Notes under the pieces: generated by a model
Database searches by the model: none
Told to the model about the DNA's origin: nothing
Seen by the model: the letters and a program-made list of their open reading frames with translations, nothing else
In this document: positions 15,750 to 24,151 of the stretch, piece after piece
Layout: every line of letters begins with the position of its first letter
Position numbering within the stretch: the stretch's first letter is position 1
Assembly (NCBI GenBank): GCA_002701395.1
Contig: NZVC01000031.1
Location: forward strand, 7,387 to 44,932
Origin: Maritimibacter sp.
GTDB lineage: Bacteria > Pseudomonadota > Alphaproteobacteria > Rhodobacterales > Rhodobacteraceae
Length of the DNA: 37,546 bases
Direction of reading: 5' to 3'
Translations under genes and position numbers: made by a program

Positions 15750-16778
15750 ATGAAACTTCTTTCCCTGACCTTCGTCCCGGCCCTTGCGCTTGCGCTGTCC
15801 GGGTCCGCCGCCCTTGCGCATTCGACGCTTGCGCAAAGCGAAGTCACCGCAGGTGCCACGACGAAGCTGACCGTCCGCGTGCCGCACGGCTGTGATGGCG
15901 AAGCGACCCACACCGTCGAGGTGACGCTGCCCGAAGGCGTCTACAACGCCAAGCCGATGCCCAAGGCCGGGTGGGAGCTGACGACCGAAACCGGCGCCTA
16001 TGCGACCCCCTACATGAACCACGGCACCGAAATGACCGAAGGCGTGCGCAAGGTCACATGGTCTGGCGGCAATCTTGAAGATGGGTGGTACGATGAGTTC
16101 ACCGTCCGCGCGGTGATCGGCCCCGAAGTGACGCCCGGCACGATCCTGTACCTTCCGGTGATGCAGTACTGCGCGAACGGAACATCTGACTGGACCGATA
16201 TCACCGGCGCCGATGGCGTGCCGAACCCCGCGCCCAACGCGCGGGTCGTCGCGGGTGCTGGTCATGGACACGGGCATGGCCACGGTGCCGGACACGGGCA
16301 CGACCATGACGCGGCCGCCATTACAAACGACGGGCCGGTTGTCGCCGGGGACCTGACGCTGACGGGCGGCTTCTCGCGCGCGACGCTGCCGAACGCCCCC
16401 GTTGGTGGTGGCTTCCTGACCATCGAGAACGCGGGCGCCGCCGACCGCCTTGTCTCTGCCAGTTCCGACGCGGCCGAACGTGTCGAGATCCACGAGATGG
16501 CGATGGACGGCGACGTCATGCGGATGCGCAAGCTTTCGGACGGCCTGCCGCTTCCTGCGGGCGAGACGGTTGATCTGAAGCCCGGCGGCTATCACCTGAT
16601 GTTCATGGGCCTGACCGGCGCGCTTGTCGAAGGTGAGACCCTAGAGGTCACGCTGGAATTCGAGAACGCGGGCGAGGTCGTTGTGCCGCTGCTGATCGGC
16701 GCGCCGAACGCCAAAGGGCCCGGCAACGGCACGATGCAGCACGATCACGGCCACATGGCCGACACCGGCAAGGAGTGA
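15750..16778 (+). CDS. YcnI (DUF1775)-PCuAC fusion copper chaperone
   Basis: A 342-residue periplasmic protein joining two copper-binding modules. The signal peptide (1-23) ends A-A-L-A, so the mature protein begins with His (H-S-T-L-A-Q-S), as in YcnI proteins where the first His binds copper. DUF1775 covers about 24-165. A linker near 170-187 is built of repeated Gly-His. Residues 195-330 are a PCuAC (DUF461) domain with the H-x-M ... M-x-M ... H-L-M-F-M ligand pattern (first His about 248, second about 281). The C-terminus has a further H-D-H-G-H-M. Likely role: copper delivery toward the Cu-A/Cu-B sites of cytochrome oxidase, together with the SCO protein that starts 6 bp later. Confidence 0.9.
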   Translation: MKLLSLTFVPALALALSGSAALAHSTLAQSEVTAGATTKLTVRVPHGCDGEATHTVEVTLPEGVYNAKPMPKAGWELTTETGAYATPYMNHGTEMTEGVRKVTWSGGNLEDGWYDEFTVRAVIGPEVTPGTILYLPVMQYCANGTSDWTDITGADGVPNPAPNARVVAGAGHGHGHGHGAGHGHDHDAAAITNDGPVVAGDLTLTGGFSRATLPNAPVGGGFLTIENAGAADRLVSASSDAAERVEIHEMAMDGDVMRMRKLSDGLPLPAGETVDLKPGGYHLMFMGLTGALVEGETLEVTLEFENAGEVVVPLLIGAPNAKGPGNGTMQHDHGHMADTGKE

Positions 16779-16784
16779 AAACGG

Positions 16785-17378
16785 ATGACCAGAAACCGGG
16801 TATTCATCGGAATTCTCTGGGCCGCGGCGGCAATCGCGCTGCTTGCGTTTGCCTACTTCAGGTTTGTGGCGCCGCAGATCGAGGCGCGCGTCAGCGACGG
16901 GCTGGGCGTGGGAGATTACGAACTCGTCACCACGGACGGTCAGCCCTTCACGGAAGACAGCCTGAAGGGCGGCGCGACGGCGGTGTTCTTCGGCTTTACC
17001 CATTGTCCCGAGGTCTGCCCGACCACGCTGGGGGATGTCGCCGGCTGGCAGGACGAGCTTGCCGCAGATGGCGAGGAACTGCGCGTGTTCTTCGTGACCG
17101 TCGACCCCGAGCGGGACACGACCGAGGTGCTGGGCGACTATGTCGGCTGGGTGCCTGGTACCGTCGGCGTGACCGGGACGCCGGAAGAGGTCAAGAAGGC
17201 CGAGAAGGCGTTCATGGTCTACTCTGCGAAGGTCCCGCTGGAAGGCGGCGATTACACGATGGACCATTCGGCCAGCGTGCTGTTGTTCGACGAAGATGGC
17301 CGGTTCTTCGAGCCGGTCGGCTATGGTGAAGGCTTCGACCGCGCGGTGGCAAAGATCCGGCGGATGATCGGGGCCTGA
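16785..17378 (+). CDS. SCO1/SenC-family copper chaperone
   Basis: A 197-residue membrane-anchored thioredoxin-fold protein. A single N-terminal helix spans about residues 7-28. The copper/redox motif is F-T-H-C-P-E-V-C-P near residues 70-78, and the third ligand is the His in T-M-D-H-S-A-S-V near 163. The family assists assembly of the Cu-A site of cytochrome c oxidase on the periplasmic side. ATG 16785 lies 6 bp after the stop of the YcnI-PCuAC gene, behind AAGGAGTGAAAACG, so the two are one operon. Confidence 0.93.
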   Translation: MTRNRVFIGILWAAAAIALLAFAYFRFVAPQIEARVSDGLGVGDYELVTTDGQPFTEDSLKGGATAVFFGFTHCPEVCPTTLGDVAGWQDELAADGEELRVFFVTVDPERDTTEVLGDYVGWVPGTVGVTGTPEEVKKAEKAFMVYSAKVPLEGGDYTMDHSASVLLFDEDGRFFEPVGYGEGFDRAVAKIRRMIGA

Positions 17379-17395
17379 CCGGGCCCCCTCCCTAA

Positions 17396-17417
17396 CCTCC
17401 CCCCAATCGGGGGGAGG
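17396..17417. terminator. GC-rich hairpin between the convergent SCO and SDR genes
   Basis: A perfect 9-bp stem (CCTCCCCCC / GGGGGGAGG) around AATC sits between the stops of the SCO gene (17378) and the SDR gene (17451). There is no T-run on either side, so it is not a textbook intrinsic terminator. Pairs of C-run/G-run arms of this kind occur as dispersed intergenic hairpins in Rhodobacteraceae. It could stabilise the 3' ends or reduce read-through. Confidence 0.45.
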
Positions 17418-17450
17418 GGCTTGGTTGCGCTTGCGTCTGGCGGCGGCGGC

Positions 17451-18230
17451 CTAGATCTCTTCGATGGCTTCCAGCGACTCCGGCAGGATCTGTCCGCCGT
17501 CCACCACAATGGTCTGGCCGGTGATGTACCCGGCCTCTTTCGATGCGAAGAACAGCGCGGCGTTGCCGATGTCCTCGGGGTCGCCCAACCGTTTCAGCGG
17601 GATCGAGGCGGCCATCGTATCAAGGTAGTCCTGCCCAAGATCGGCCAGCCCCTCGGTCGCGATGTTGCCCGGCAGGACCGCGTTGATCGTGACGTTGTAG
17701 CGCGACAGTTCCATTGCCGCCGTTTTCAGGAACCCAAGCTGACCGGATTTCGATGCGCCATAGTGGGTCCAGCCGGGAAAGCCGGTGAACGGGCCGGTGA
17801 TCGACGAGGTCAGAACGATCCGCCCGCCGCCCTTCGCCTTGAACGCGGGGATGCAGGCTTTGGTGCACAGGAACGACGACCGAAGGTTGGTGGCCATCAC
17901 GGCGTCCCATTCCTCGACCTCCATGTCGATCAGCTTGGACTGCGGGAACGCACCCGCGTTAGCGCACAGGATATCCACGCCACCGAGCGCTTCGGTCGCC
18001 GCCGCGACCATGCCCTGCACGGCGTCCCAGTCGGACACGTCGGCGGAATGGGCCAGCGCGGTTCCGCCGTCTGCGGTCAGCTCTGCCGCTGCCGCCTCGG
18101 CGGCGGACAGGTCGCGCCCAACGATAAGGACCTTCGCGCCTGCTCTGGCGAAAACCCGTGCAATCCCACGTCCGATACCCTTCGAGCCGCCGGTGACGAT
18201 TGCGGTCTGTCCCGTGATCGGTGTCAGCAT
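17451..18230 (-). CDS. Short-chain dehydrogenase/reductase (SDR)
   Basis: A 259-residue classical SDR. The cofactor motif T-G-G-S-K-G-I-G is at 13-20, C-A-N-A-G near 89-93, and the catalytic Ser/Tyr/Lys are about S143, Y157 and K161 (Y-G-A-S-K). The C-terminal I-T-G-Q-T-I-V-V-D-G-G-Q is typical of FabG-like members. It should interconvert an alcohol and a ketone or aldehyde with NAD(P)H. ATG 18230 is chosen because the residues upstream are not SDR-like. It is divergent from the APH-type kinase gene across about 120 bp, so it may belong functionally to that module. No substrate can be assigned. Confidence 0.9.
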   Translation of the reverse strand: MLTPITGQTAIVTGGSKGIGRGIARVFARAGAKVLIVGRDLSAAEAAAAELTADGGTALAHSADVSDWDAVQGMVAAATEALGGVDILCANAGAFPQSKLIDMEVEEWDAVMATNLRSSFLCTKACIPAFKAKGGGRIVLTSSITGPFTGFPGWTHYGASKSGQLGFLKTAAMELSRYNVTINAVLPGNIATEGLADLGQDYLDTMAASIPLKRLGDPEDIGNAALFFASKEAGYITGQTIVVDGGQILPESLEAIEEI

Positions 18231-18354
18231 CCTGTCATCTCTCCCTGTCTTTTGCCCGGATGCTTGCGTCTGACGCACGGGCAGGGAAGAGAGAGGGTGG
18301 AACGGTCCCACCCCCGCAGTGACGGGACCGGGGAACTGCACGGAAGTTGGGCGC

Positions 18355-19332
18355 ATGGGCGGAGTTTACAGCGAAACGGTGCTGGAGGAGTTGGCGGAGG
18401 GGGTTCAGGGCCTGCTGCCCGAATGGGGCCTTTCGGGCACCTTGCGGCTGCTGACCATCTCGGAGAACGCGACTTACCTGCTGGACGGGCCGCACGGGCG
18501 CACGGTCTTTCGCGTCCATCGCCCCGGCTATCACACCGAGGATGAAATCCGGTCCGAACTTGCGTGGATCGAGGCATTGCGGGCGCAGGGCATCGTCGAG
18601 ACACCGGCGATCCTGCCGACCCGCGACGGCGTCCGGGTCCGGGCCTTCGATCACGGGGACGAACTGCGCCATGTCGTGGCCTTCGCCTTTGCCGAGGGGA
18701 TCGAACCGCGCCCCGGCGACGACCTTGTGCCCGGCTTCCGGACGCTGGGCGGCATCAGCGCGCGGCTGCACGGGCATGTGCGCGCGTGGGACAAGCCCGC
18801 AGGTTTCCTGCGCAAGACGTGGACGTTCGACACCATTGCCGGGGACCGGCCGCACTGGGGGCCGTGGCAGGCCGCGCTGGGGCTGACGCCGGACGGGCGC
18901 GCGGTGCTGGATCGTCTGGCGGCTGCGCTGGACGCGCGGCTGGCCGCATGGGGCACGGGGCCGGATCGGTTCGGGTTGATCCATGCCGACTTGCGGCTGG
19001 CCAACCTGCTGGTCCGCGAGGGCGGGCTGACGGTGATCGACTTCGACGATTGCGGGTTCGGCTGGTTCGGCTTCGACTTCGCCGCCGCCGTCAGCTTCAT
19101 GGAAGAAGCCCCCGAGATCCCCGCGCTGATGGACGCTTGGGTCGAGGGCTATCGCGCCGTGGCGCCGCTGGGGGACGCGGACGCGGCGATGCTGCCGACC
19201 TTCGTCATGCTGCGCCGCCTGCAACTGACCGCGTGGATCGCCAGCCACGCCGAGACGCCCACCGCGCAAGAGTTCGGTGACGGGTTCACCGACGGCACGG
19301 TGATGCTGGCCGAGCGGTATCTGTCGGCATGA
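18355..19332 (+). CDS. APH-fold small-molecule kinase (amino-alcohol kinase candidate)
   Basis: A 325-residue aminoglycoside phosphotransferase-fold kinase. The catalytic loop is H210-A-D-L-R-L-A-N217 and the metal motif is I-D-F-D-D near 228-232; both are intact. The sequence recalls homoserine kinase II and hydroxylysine/ethanolamine-type kinases more than antibiotic kinases. ATG 18355 follows GGAAG at about 10 bp. The stop overlaps the ATG of the class III PLP enzyme by 4 nt. An APH kinase coupled to an AGXT2L-like PLP enzyme recalls the animal pair that phosphorylates 5-hydroxylysine and then eliminates phosphate, and the ethanolamine-phosphate phospho-lyase system. The likely role is to phosphorylate an amino-alcohol for the next enzyme; the substrate is inference. 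Confidence 0.83.
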   Translation: MGGVYSETVLEELAEGVQGLLPEWGLSGTLRLLTISENATYLLDGPHGRTVFRVHRPGYHTEDEIRSELAWIEALRAQGIVETPAILPTRDGVRVRAFDHGDELRHVVAFAFAEGIEPRPGDDLVPGFRTLGGISARLHGHVRAWDKPAGFLRKTWTFDTIAGDRPHWGPWQAALGLTPDGRAVLDRLAAALDARLAAWGTGPDRFGLIHADLRLANLLVREGGLTVIDFDDCGFGWFGFDFAAAVSFMEEAPEIPALMDAWVEGYRAVAPLGDADAAMLPTFVMLRRLQLTAWIASHAETPTAQEFGDGFTDGTVMLAERYLSA

Positions 19333-20627
19333 GCGTCACGTCGCGCGACATCCTAGACATGAACGCCTTTCACGGCGATGGCGACGACCCGCTGGTCGCG
19401 CGGCGGTTGGCGAGCATGGGGGCGGCGTCGACGCTGTTCTTCGAACGGCCCATCGAGATGGTCAGCGCGCAGGGGGCCGAGATGACGGCGGCGGACGGCA
19501 CCGTCTTCCTTGATCTCTACAACAACGTGCCGTCCGTCGGGCATTCGCACCCCCGCGTCGTGGCCGCCGTGCAGGATCAGGTGGCGCGGCTGAACACCAA
19601 CTCGCGCTATCTCAGCGCGGTGACCGAGGCCTATTCCGAGCGCCTGCTGGCGACGGTGCCTGTGCCCGATGCACGGATCGCCTACACCTGCTCTGGCAGC
19701 GAGGCGAACGATCTTGCGCTGCGGATCGCCCGGCTTTCGACGGGGAAGCGTGGCGTCGTGGTGACCGAGGCCGCGTATCACGGCAATACCGCCGCTGTGA
19801 CCGAGGTGTCGCCGGTGTCCTACCGGCAGGGCGGGGTGCCCGACCACGTCCGGCTGATCCCACCGCCCGGACCCGCCTATGGCGACGATATCGCGGGCGG
19901 CTTCGCGTCGGCTCTGCGCGCGGCGATCGCCGGACTGGAAGCCGACGGGCACGGGTTCGCGGCCTTCCTGTGCGACTCGATCTTTTCGTCCGACGGGGTG
20001 TTCGCCTTCGACTGGTCGGCGCTGGTCGCGGCGGCAGAGGTCACGCGCACGGCGGGCGGGCTTTATATCGCGGACGAGGTGCAGCCGGGCTTTGGCCGCA
20101 CCGGGCGCGGGCTGTGGGCCGTGGCGGCGGCGGGGGCGGTGCCGGACATCCTGACGATGGGCAAGCCGATGGGGAACGGATTTCCCATGGCGGCGATGGT
20201 GGCCCGCGCCGATCTGCTGGCGCGGTTCGCAGAGGCCTTCGGGTACTTCAACACCTTCGCCGGAAATCCCGTGGCCGCGGCGGCGGGGTCGGCGGTGCTG
20301 GATGTGATCGAGGACGAGGGCCTGATCGCCAACGCCGCCGCCGTCGGTGCGCGGCTGAAGGACGGGCTGACGGCGCTGGACAGTCCTGTCATCGGCGCGG
20401 TCCGGGGCTGCGGACTGTACCTTGGGGTCGACATCGTCGCGGGCGACGCACCTGACCCGGACGGCGCGACGCGGCTGATCAACGCGCTTCGGGATCGCCG
20501 CATCATGGTCGGCGCCGCCGGTCGTTTCGGCCACACGCTGAAGATCCGCCCGCCCCTGTGCCTGAGCGCGGAACAGGCGGATCGCTTTCTTGGCGTCTTC
20601 GCCGAGTTGACCGCCGGGCCTGCCTGA
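19329..20627 (+). CDS. Class III PLP enzyme, phospho-lyase-like (AGXT2L/ETNPPL branch)
   Basis: A 432-residue fold-type I PLP enzyme of the class III aminotransferase family. PLP-binding elements: G-S-E-A-N-D near 122-127, D249-E-V-Q-P-G-F-G-R-T-G, and the Schiff-base lysine K279 in T-M-G-K-P-M-G-N-G-F-P. The N-terminal block L-Y-N-N-V-P-S-V-G-H-S-H-P followed by L-N-T-N-S-R-Y-L, and the M-G-K-P-M-G-N-G segment, are features of the branch containing ethanolamine-phosphate and phosphohydroxylysine phospho-lyases. Those enzymes release phosphate and ammonia and leave an aldehyde. The 4-nt overlap with an upstream kinase supports phospho-lyase over transaminase. The substrate is unknown; an ordinary omega-aminotransferase remains possible. 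Confidence 0.85.
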   Translation: MSVTSRDILDMNAFHGDGDDPLVARRLASMGAASTLFFERPIEMVSAQGAEMTAADGTVFLDLYNNVPSVGHSHPRVVAAVQDQVARLNTNSRYLSAVTEAYSERLLATVPVPDARIAYTCSGSEANDLALRIARLSTGKRGVVVTEAAYHGNTAAVTEVSPVSYRQGGVPDHVRLIPPPGPAYGDDIAGGFASALRAAIAGLEADGHGFAAFLCDSIFSSDGVFAFDWSALVAAAEVTRTAGGLYIADEVQPGFGRTGRGLWAVAAAGAVPDILTMGKPMGNGFPMAAMVARADLLARFAEAFGYFNTFAGNPVAAAAGSAVLDVIEDEGLIANAAAVGARLKDGLTALDSPVIGAVRGCGLYLGVDIVAGDAPDPDGATRLINALRDRRIMVGAAGRFGHTLKIRPPLCLSAEQADRFLGVFAELTAGPA

Positions 20628-20638
20628 TTTCGCGGCAC

Positions 20639-20653
20639 TTTCTCTCCTCGAAA
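20639..20653. promoter_or_regulatory. Candidate operator TTTC-N7-GAAA upstream of the choline-kinase-like gene
   Basis: TTTCTCTCCTCGAAA lies 12 bp after the phospho-lyase stop and about 85 bp before the start of the choline-kinase-like gene, in a short AT-rich gap. The same 15-bp outline, TTTC-N7-GAAA, occurs before the XRE gene (24056) and twice before mgsA (24896 and 24916). It is a plausible operator for the XRE-cupin regulator encoded nearby. Confidence 0.5.
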
Positions 20654-20738
20654 TGTGACTGGTTAGAAAACTATTTGCATCCCACGCAAGTCGTCGTGAC
20701 AGTCGGGTCAACATCCGACCGGCCGTGCAGGGAGGCTC

Positions 20739-21635
20739 ATGACCGATAGCGAACCCGTCCCCGAGGCGCTTGAAGCGCGCATCCGCGCGATCCCCTTCTG
20801 GACCGATCCGGGCGCAATCTCGGCGCTGGGCGGCGGCATCACCAACGTGAACGCGGTGGTCGAGGATGGCGGGCGCAAATACGTCGTCCGGCTGGGCGAG
20901 GACATCCCCGAGCACCTTGTGATGCGCTGGAACGAACGCCGCATTGCCGAGGCCGCCGCAGCCGCTGGCGTGTCGCCGCCGCTGCGCCATTTCGAGCCCG
21001 GCGTGATGGTGTTCGACCATGTCGAGTCCACCGCACTTGAGGAACAGGACCTGCACGACGCCCAGACACTGACCGAGGCGGTGGCGCTGGTCGGGCGGGT
21101 TCACCGCGAGGTGACGCGGGCGATCACCGGGCCGGTGCTGACCTTCTGGGTGTTCCACGTCATCCGAACCTACGCCGCCTATCTGAAGGCCAAGGGTTCG
21201 CGCCACGCACCGAAGCTGGACGCGCTGCTGGCGCAGTCCGACCTGTTGGAAGACGGCGTCGGCCCGGTGCAGCTTGTGTTGGGGCACAACGACCTGCTGC
21301 CCGCCAACATCCTGCGCGGCGCGGACCGGCTTTGGCTGGTGGATTGGGAATACGGCGGCTTCAATTCCCCGCTGTTCGACCTTGGCGGGCTGGCCAGCAA
21401 CGCGGGCCTGCCAGAAGAGGCCGAGATCGGGATGCTGGCGGCTTTTTTCGGACGCCCGCCCGATGCCGCGTTGCTGCGCAGCTATCGTGCGATGAAATGC
21501 GCCTCGCTTCTGCGCGAGACGACGTGGAGCATGGTTTCGGAAATCTCGTCCGACATCGACTTCGACTATGCCGCCTACACGGAGGAAAACATGACCCGAT
21601 ACGAGGCCGCTTTGGCCGACTGGAGTCGCGGATGA
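20739..21635 (+). CDS. Choline/ethanolamine kinase-like protein (LicA type)
   Basis: A 298-residue kinase of the choline kinase branch of the APH fold. It has an ATP-site glycine region (L-G-G-G-I-T-N-V-N), the catalytic loop G-H183-N-D185-L-L-P-A-N-I-L, and the metal motif L-V-D202-W-E-Y-G-G; the W-E-Y-G and following F-D-L-G are hallmarks of choline/ethanolamine kinases. ATG 20739 follows GGGAGG closely. The stop overlaps the start of the FAD/GcvT enzyme (ATGA), so the two form a coupled pair. It should phosphorylate choline, ethanolamine or an N-methylated ethanolamine. Lipopolysaccharide decoration, the role of LicA, is not supported by the neighbours. Confidence 0.85.
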   Translation: MTDSEPVPEALEARIRAIPFWTDPGAISALGGGITNVNAVVEDGGRKYVVRLGEDIPEHLVMRWNERRIAEAAAAAGVSPPLRHFEPGVMVFDHVESTALEEQDLHDAQTLTEAVALVGRVHREVTRAITGPVLTFWVFHVIRTYAAYLKAKGSRHAPKLDALLAQSDLLEDGVGPVQLVLGHNDLLPANILRGADRLWLVDWEYGGFNSPLFDLGGLASNAGLPEEAEIGMLAAFFGRPPDAALLRSYRAMKCASLLRETTWSMVSEISSDIDFDYAAYTEENMTRYEAALADWSRG

Positions 21636-24046
21636 GCTTGCCAGACAGTGCCGAGGTTGTCGTTGTCGGCGGCGGGATCATCGGATGCTCGACCGCCTAT
21701 CACCTTGCCAAGATGGGGGTCGAGGTGGTGCTGCTGGAGCGGGCCAAGCTGACCAGCGGGTCGACCTTCCACGCGGCGGGGCTGGTGGGGCAGTTGCGGT
21801 CCTCGGCCAATATCACCCAGCTTCTGGGATATTCGGTCGAGCTGTATGACCGGCTGGAAGAAGAGACCGGGCTTGCCACGGGCTGGAAACGGAACGGCGG
21901 TCTGCGGCTTGCGTGCAATGACGAACGCTGGACCGAGGTAAAGCGGCAGGCCACGACGGCGCATTCCTTCGGGCTGGAGATGGAACTGTTGACCGCGAAA
22001 GAGGCGCAGGACCTTTGGCCGCTGATGGACGTATCGGACGTGGTCGGCGCGGCTTTCCTGCCGACCGACGGTCAGGCGAACCCGTCCGACATCACCGCCG
22101 CGCTGGCGAAAGGCGCGCGGTTGGCGGGCGCGCTGATCGTCGAGGATTGCGCGGTGCAGTCGGTCGACATCGAGAACGGTGTGGTGACGGGTGTCGTCAG
22201 CGACAAGGGCCGCATCGACTGCCCGAAGGTCGTCGCCTGCTGCGGTCAGTGGACCCGCGCCTTTGCCGCGACCGTCGGGGTGAACGTGCCGCTGGTGTCG
22301 ATGGAACACCAGTACATGGTGACCGAGCGGATCGAGGGGGTGACGCCGAACCTGCCAACCCTGCGCGACCCCGACCGGCTGACCTACTGGAAGGAAGAGG
22401 TCGGCGGGCTGGTGATGGGCGGCTACGAGCCCAACCCGAAGCCGTGGGCCGTGAAGGGCATTCCCGAGGGGTTCCACTTCAGCCTGCTGGATTCCGACTT
22501 CGACCATTTCGAGCAGATCATGGAGCTGGCGCTGGGCCGTGTTCCCGCGATGGAGACGGCGGGGATCAAGACCCTGACCAACGGGCCGGAAAGCTTCACG
22601 CCCGACGGCAATTTCATCCTTGGCGAGGCGCCGGAACAGCCCGGATTTTTCGTCGGCGCGGGGTTCAACGCCTTCGGCATCGCCTCGGGCGGCGGCGCGG
22701 GCATGGCGCTGGCGGAGTGGGTGGCGAAGACAGAGCCGCCGTTCGATCTGTGGCCGGTGGACATTCGCCGCTTTGGCCGCCCGCATTTCGACACGGACTG
22801 GATCCGCACCCGCACGGTCGAGGCCTACGGAAAACACTACACGATGGCGTGGCCGTCCGAAGAACACGACAGCGGCCGCCCCTGCCGCCGTTCGCCGCTG
22901 TACGCGACGCTGAAGGCGCGCGGCGCGGTGTTCGGCGAAAAGCTGGGGTGGGAACGGCCCAACTGGTACGGGCCGGACGGCGCGCGGGACGAATACACCT
23001 ATGGCCGTCCCAACTGGTTCGCGCATGTCGGGGCGGAACACGCAGCCTGTCGTGACGGCGTGGTACTGATCGACCAGTCGTCCTTCGCCAAGTTCGCGCT
23101 GAAGGGGCCGGATGCGATGGCCGCGCTGGGCTGGATCGCCGCGAACGACGTCAGCGGTCCTCCGGGCAGTCTGACCTACACGCAAATGCTGAACGATCAC
23201 GGCGGCATCGAGGCGGATCTGACCTGTGCCCGGATGGCTTTGGATGAATATTACATCGTGACCGGCACCGGCTTTGCCACGCGGGATTTCGACTGGATCG
23301 CGAAAGGTATCCCGCAGGGCATGAACGCGCAGTTGGTGGACGTGACCTCGGGCTGGGCGGTGCTGTCGCTGATGGGGCCGAAGGCACGGGATATCCTGCA
23401 GGCGGTCACGCGGGCGGACGTGTCGAACGACGCCTTCCCCTTCGGCACCGCGCAGACCATCGGCATCGCGGGCGCTCCGGTTCGGGCGCTGCGGGTGTCC
23501 TATGTCGGTGAACTGGGGTGGGAGCTGCATATCCCGACCGAGTACGCCCTGTCGGTCTATGACGCGCTGCATGCGGCTGGCGATGTGACCGACGCCGGCT
23601 ATCGCGCGATCGAGACGCTGCGGTTGGAAAAGGGGTATCGCGCGTGGGGGGCGGACATCGGACCGGACCACACGCCGCTGGAGGCGGGATTGGGCTGGGC
23701 GGCGCGCAAGTCCACCGACTATCGCGGCAAGGCGGCGGTCGAGGCGCAGCGGGCCACCGGCGTGACCAAGATGCTGGCGACCTTTACCGCCGACCCAAAG
23801 GTGATCCTGCTGGGCCGCGAGACGATCTATCGCGACGGCGTTCGGGTCGGATACCTGTCCTCGGGCGGGTTCGGCCATACCGTCGGCAAGGCGATCGGCA
23901 TGGGCTATGTCCGCCACGCCGAGGGTGTCACCCGCGACTGGGTTCTGGGCGGAACCTACGAGCTGGAAGTCGCGACCAAGCGGGTGCCGTGTGAGGTCAC
24001 GCTGTCGCCGTTATACGATCCGCAGAACGTCAGGGTGAAATCCTGA
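21632..24046 (+). CDS. FAD/folate demethylating dehydrogenase (dimethylglycine/sarcosine dehydrogenase-like)
   Basis: An 804-residue fusion of an N-terminal DAO-type FAD oxidoreductase (about 1-400) and a C-terminal GcvT-type folate-binding module (about 440-800), as in dimethylglycine and sarcosine dehydrogenases. The FAD motif is G13-G-G-I-I-G18. S-G-S-T-F-H47-A-A-G matches the site where family members attach FAD covalently through His. The GcvT part contains Y-V-G-E-L-G-W-E-L-H and L-R-L-E-K-G-Y-R-A-W-G-A-D-I. The family removes an N-methyl group and passes it to tetrahydrofolate as methylene-THF. ATG 21632 overlaps the kinase stop. Coupling to a choline-kinase-like gene suggests a methylated amino-alcohol or its phosphate as substrate, an inference; glycine betaine-derived dimethylglycine is the conventional alternative. 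Confidence 0.9.
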   Translation: MSLPDSAEVVVVGGGIIGCSTAYHLAKMGVEVVLLERAKLTSGSTFHAAGLVGQLRSSANITQLLGYSVELYDRLEEETGLATGWKRNGGLRLACNDERWTEVKRQATTAHSFGLEMELLTAKEAQDLWPLMDVSDVVGAAFLPTDGQANPSDITAALAKGARLAGALIVEDCAVQSVDIENGVVTGVVSDKGRIDCPKVVACCGQWTRAFAATVGVNVPLVSMEHQYMVTERIEGVTPNLPTLRDPDRLTYWKEEVGGLVMGGYEPNPKPWAVKGIPEGFHFSLLDSDFDHFEQIMELALGRVPAMETAGIKTLTNGPESFTPDGNFILGEAPEQPGFFVGAGFNAFGIASGGGAGMALAEWVAKTEPPFDLWPVDIRRFGRPHFDTDWIRTRTVEAYGKHYTMAWPSEEHDSGRPCRRSPLYATLKARGAVFGEKLGWERPNWYGPDGARDEYTYGRPNWFAHVGAEHAACRDGVVLIDQSSFAKFALKGPDAMAALGWIAANDVSGPPGSLTYTQMLNDHGGIEADLTCARMALDEYYIVTGTGFATRDFDWIAKGIPQGMNAQLVDVTSGWAVLSLMGPKARDILQAVTRADVSNDAFPFGTAQTIGIAGAPVRALRVSYVGELGWELHIPTEYALSVYDALHAAGDVTDAGYRAIETLRLEKGYRAWGADIGPDHTPLEAGLGWAARKSTDYRGKAAVEAQRATGVTKMLATFTADPKVILLGRETIYRDGVRVGYLSSGGFGHTVGKAIGMGYVRHAEGVTRDWVLGGTYELEVATKRVPCEVTLSPLYDPQNVRVKS

Positions 24047-24055
24047 GGGGCAAAG

Positions 24056-24070
24056 TTTCGCGACAGGAAA
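24056..24070. promoter_or_regulatory. Candidate operator TTTC-N7-GAAA upstream of the XRE-cupin gene
   Basis: TTTCGCGACAGGAAA lies 10 bp after the FAD/GcvT stop and 82 bp before the XRE-cupin start. It shares its outer arms and 7-bp spacing with the sites at 20639, 24896 and 24916. Its position would fit autoregulation. Confidence 0.5.
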
Positions 24071-24151
24071 ATTCGCTGCTTGAGGGGGCGGGGTGAACAC
24101 CATACAACTCGGTCAGTTTGCCAAGCGAGTGCCAAGGGAGGCAATGGCCAG

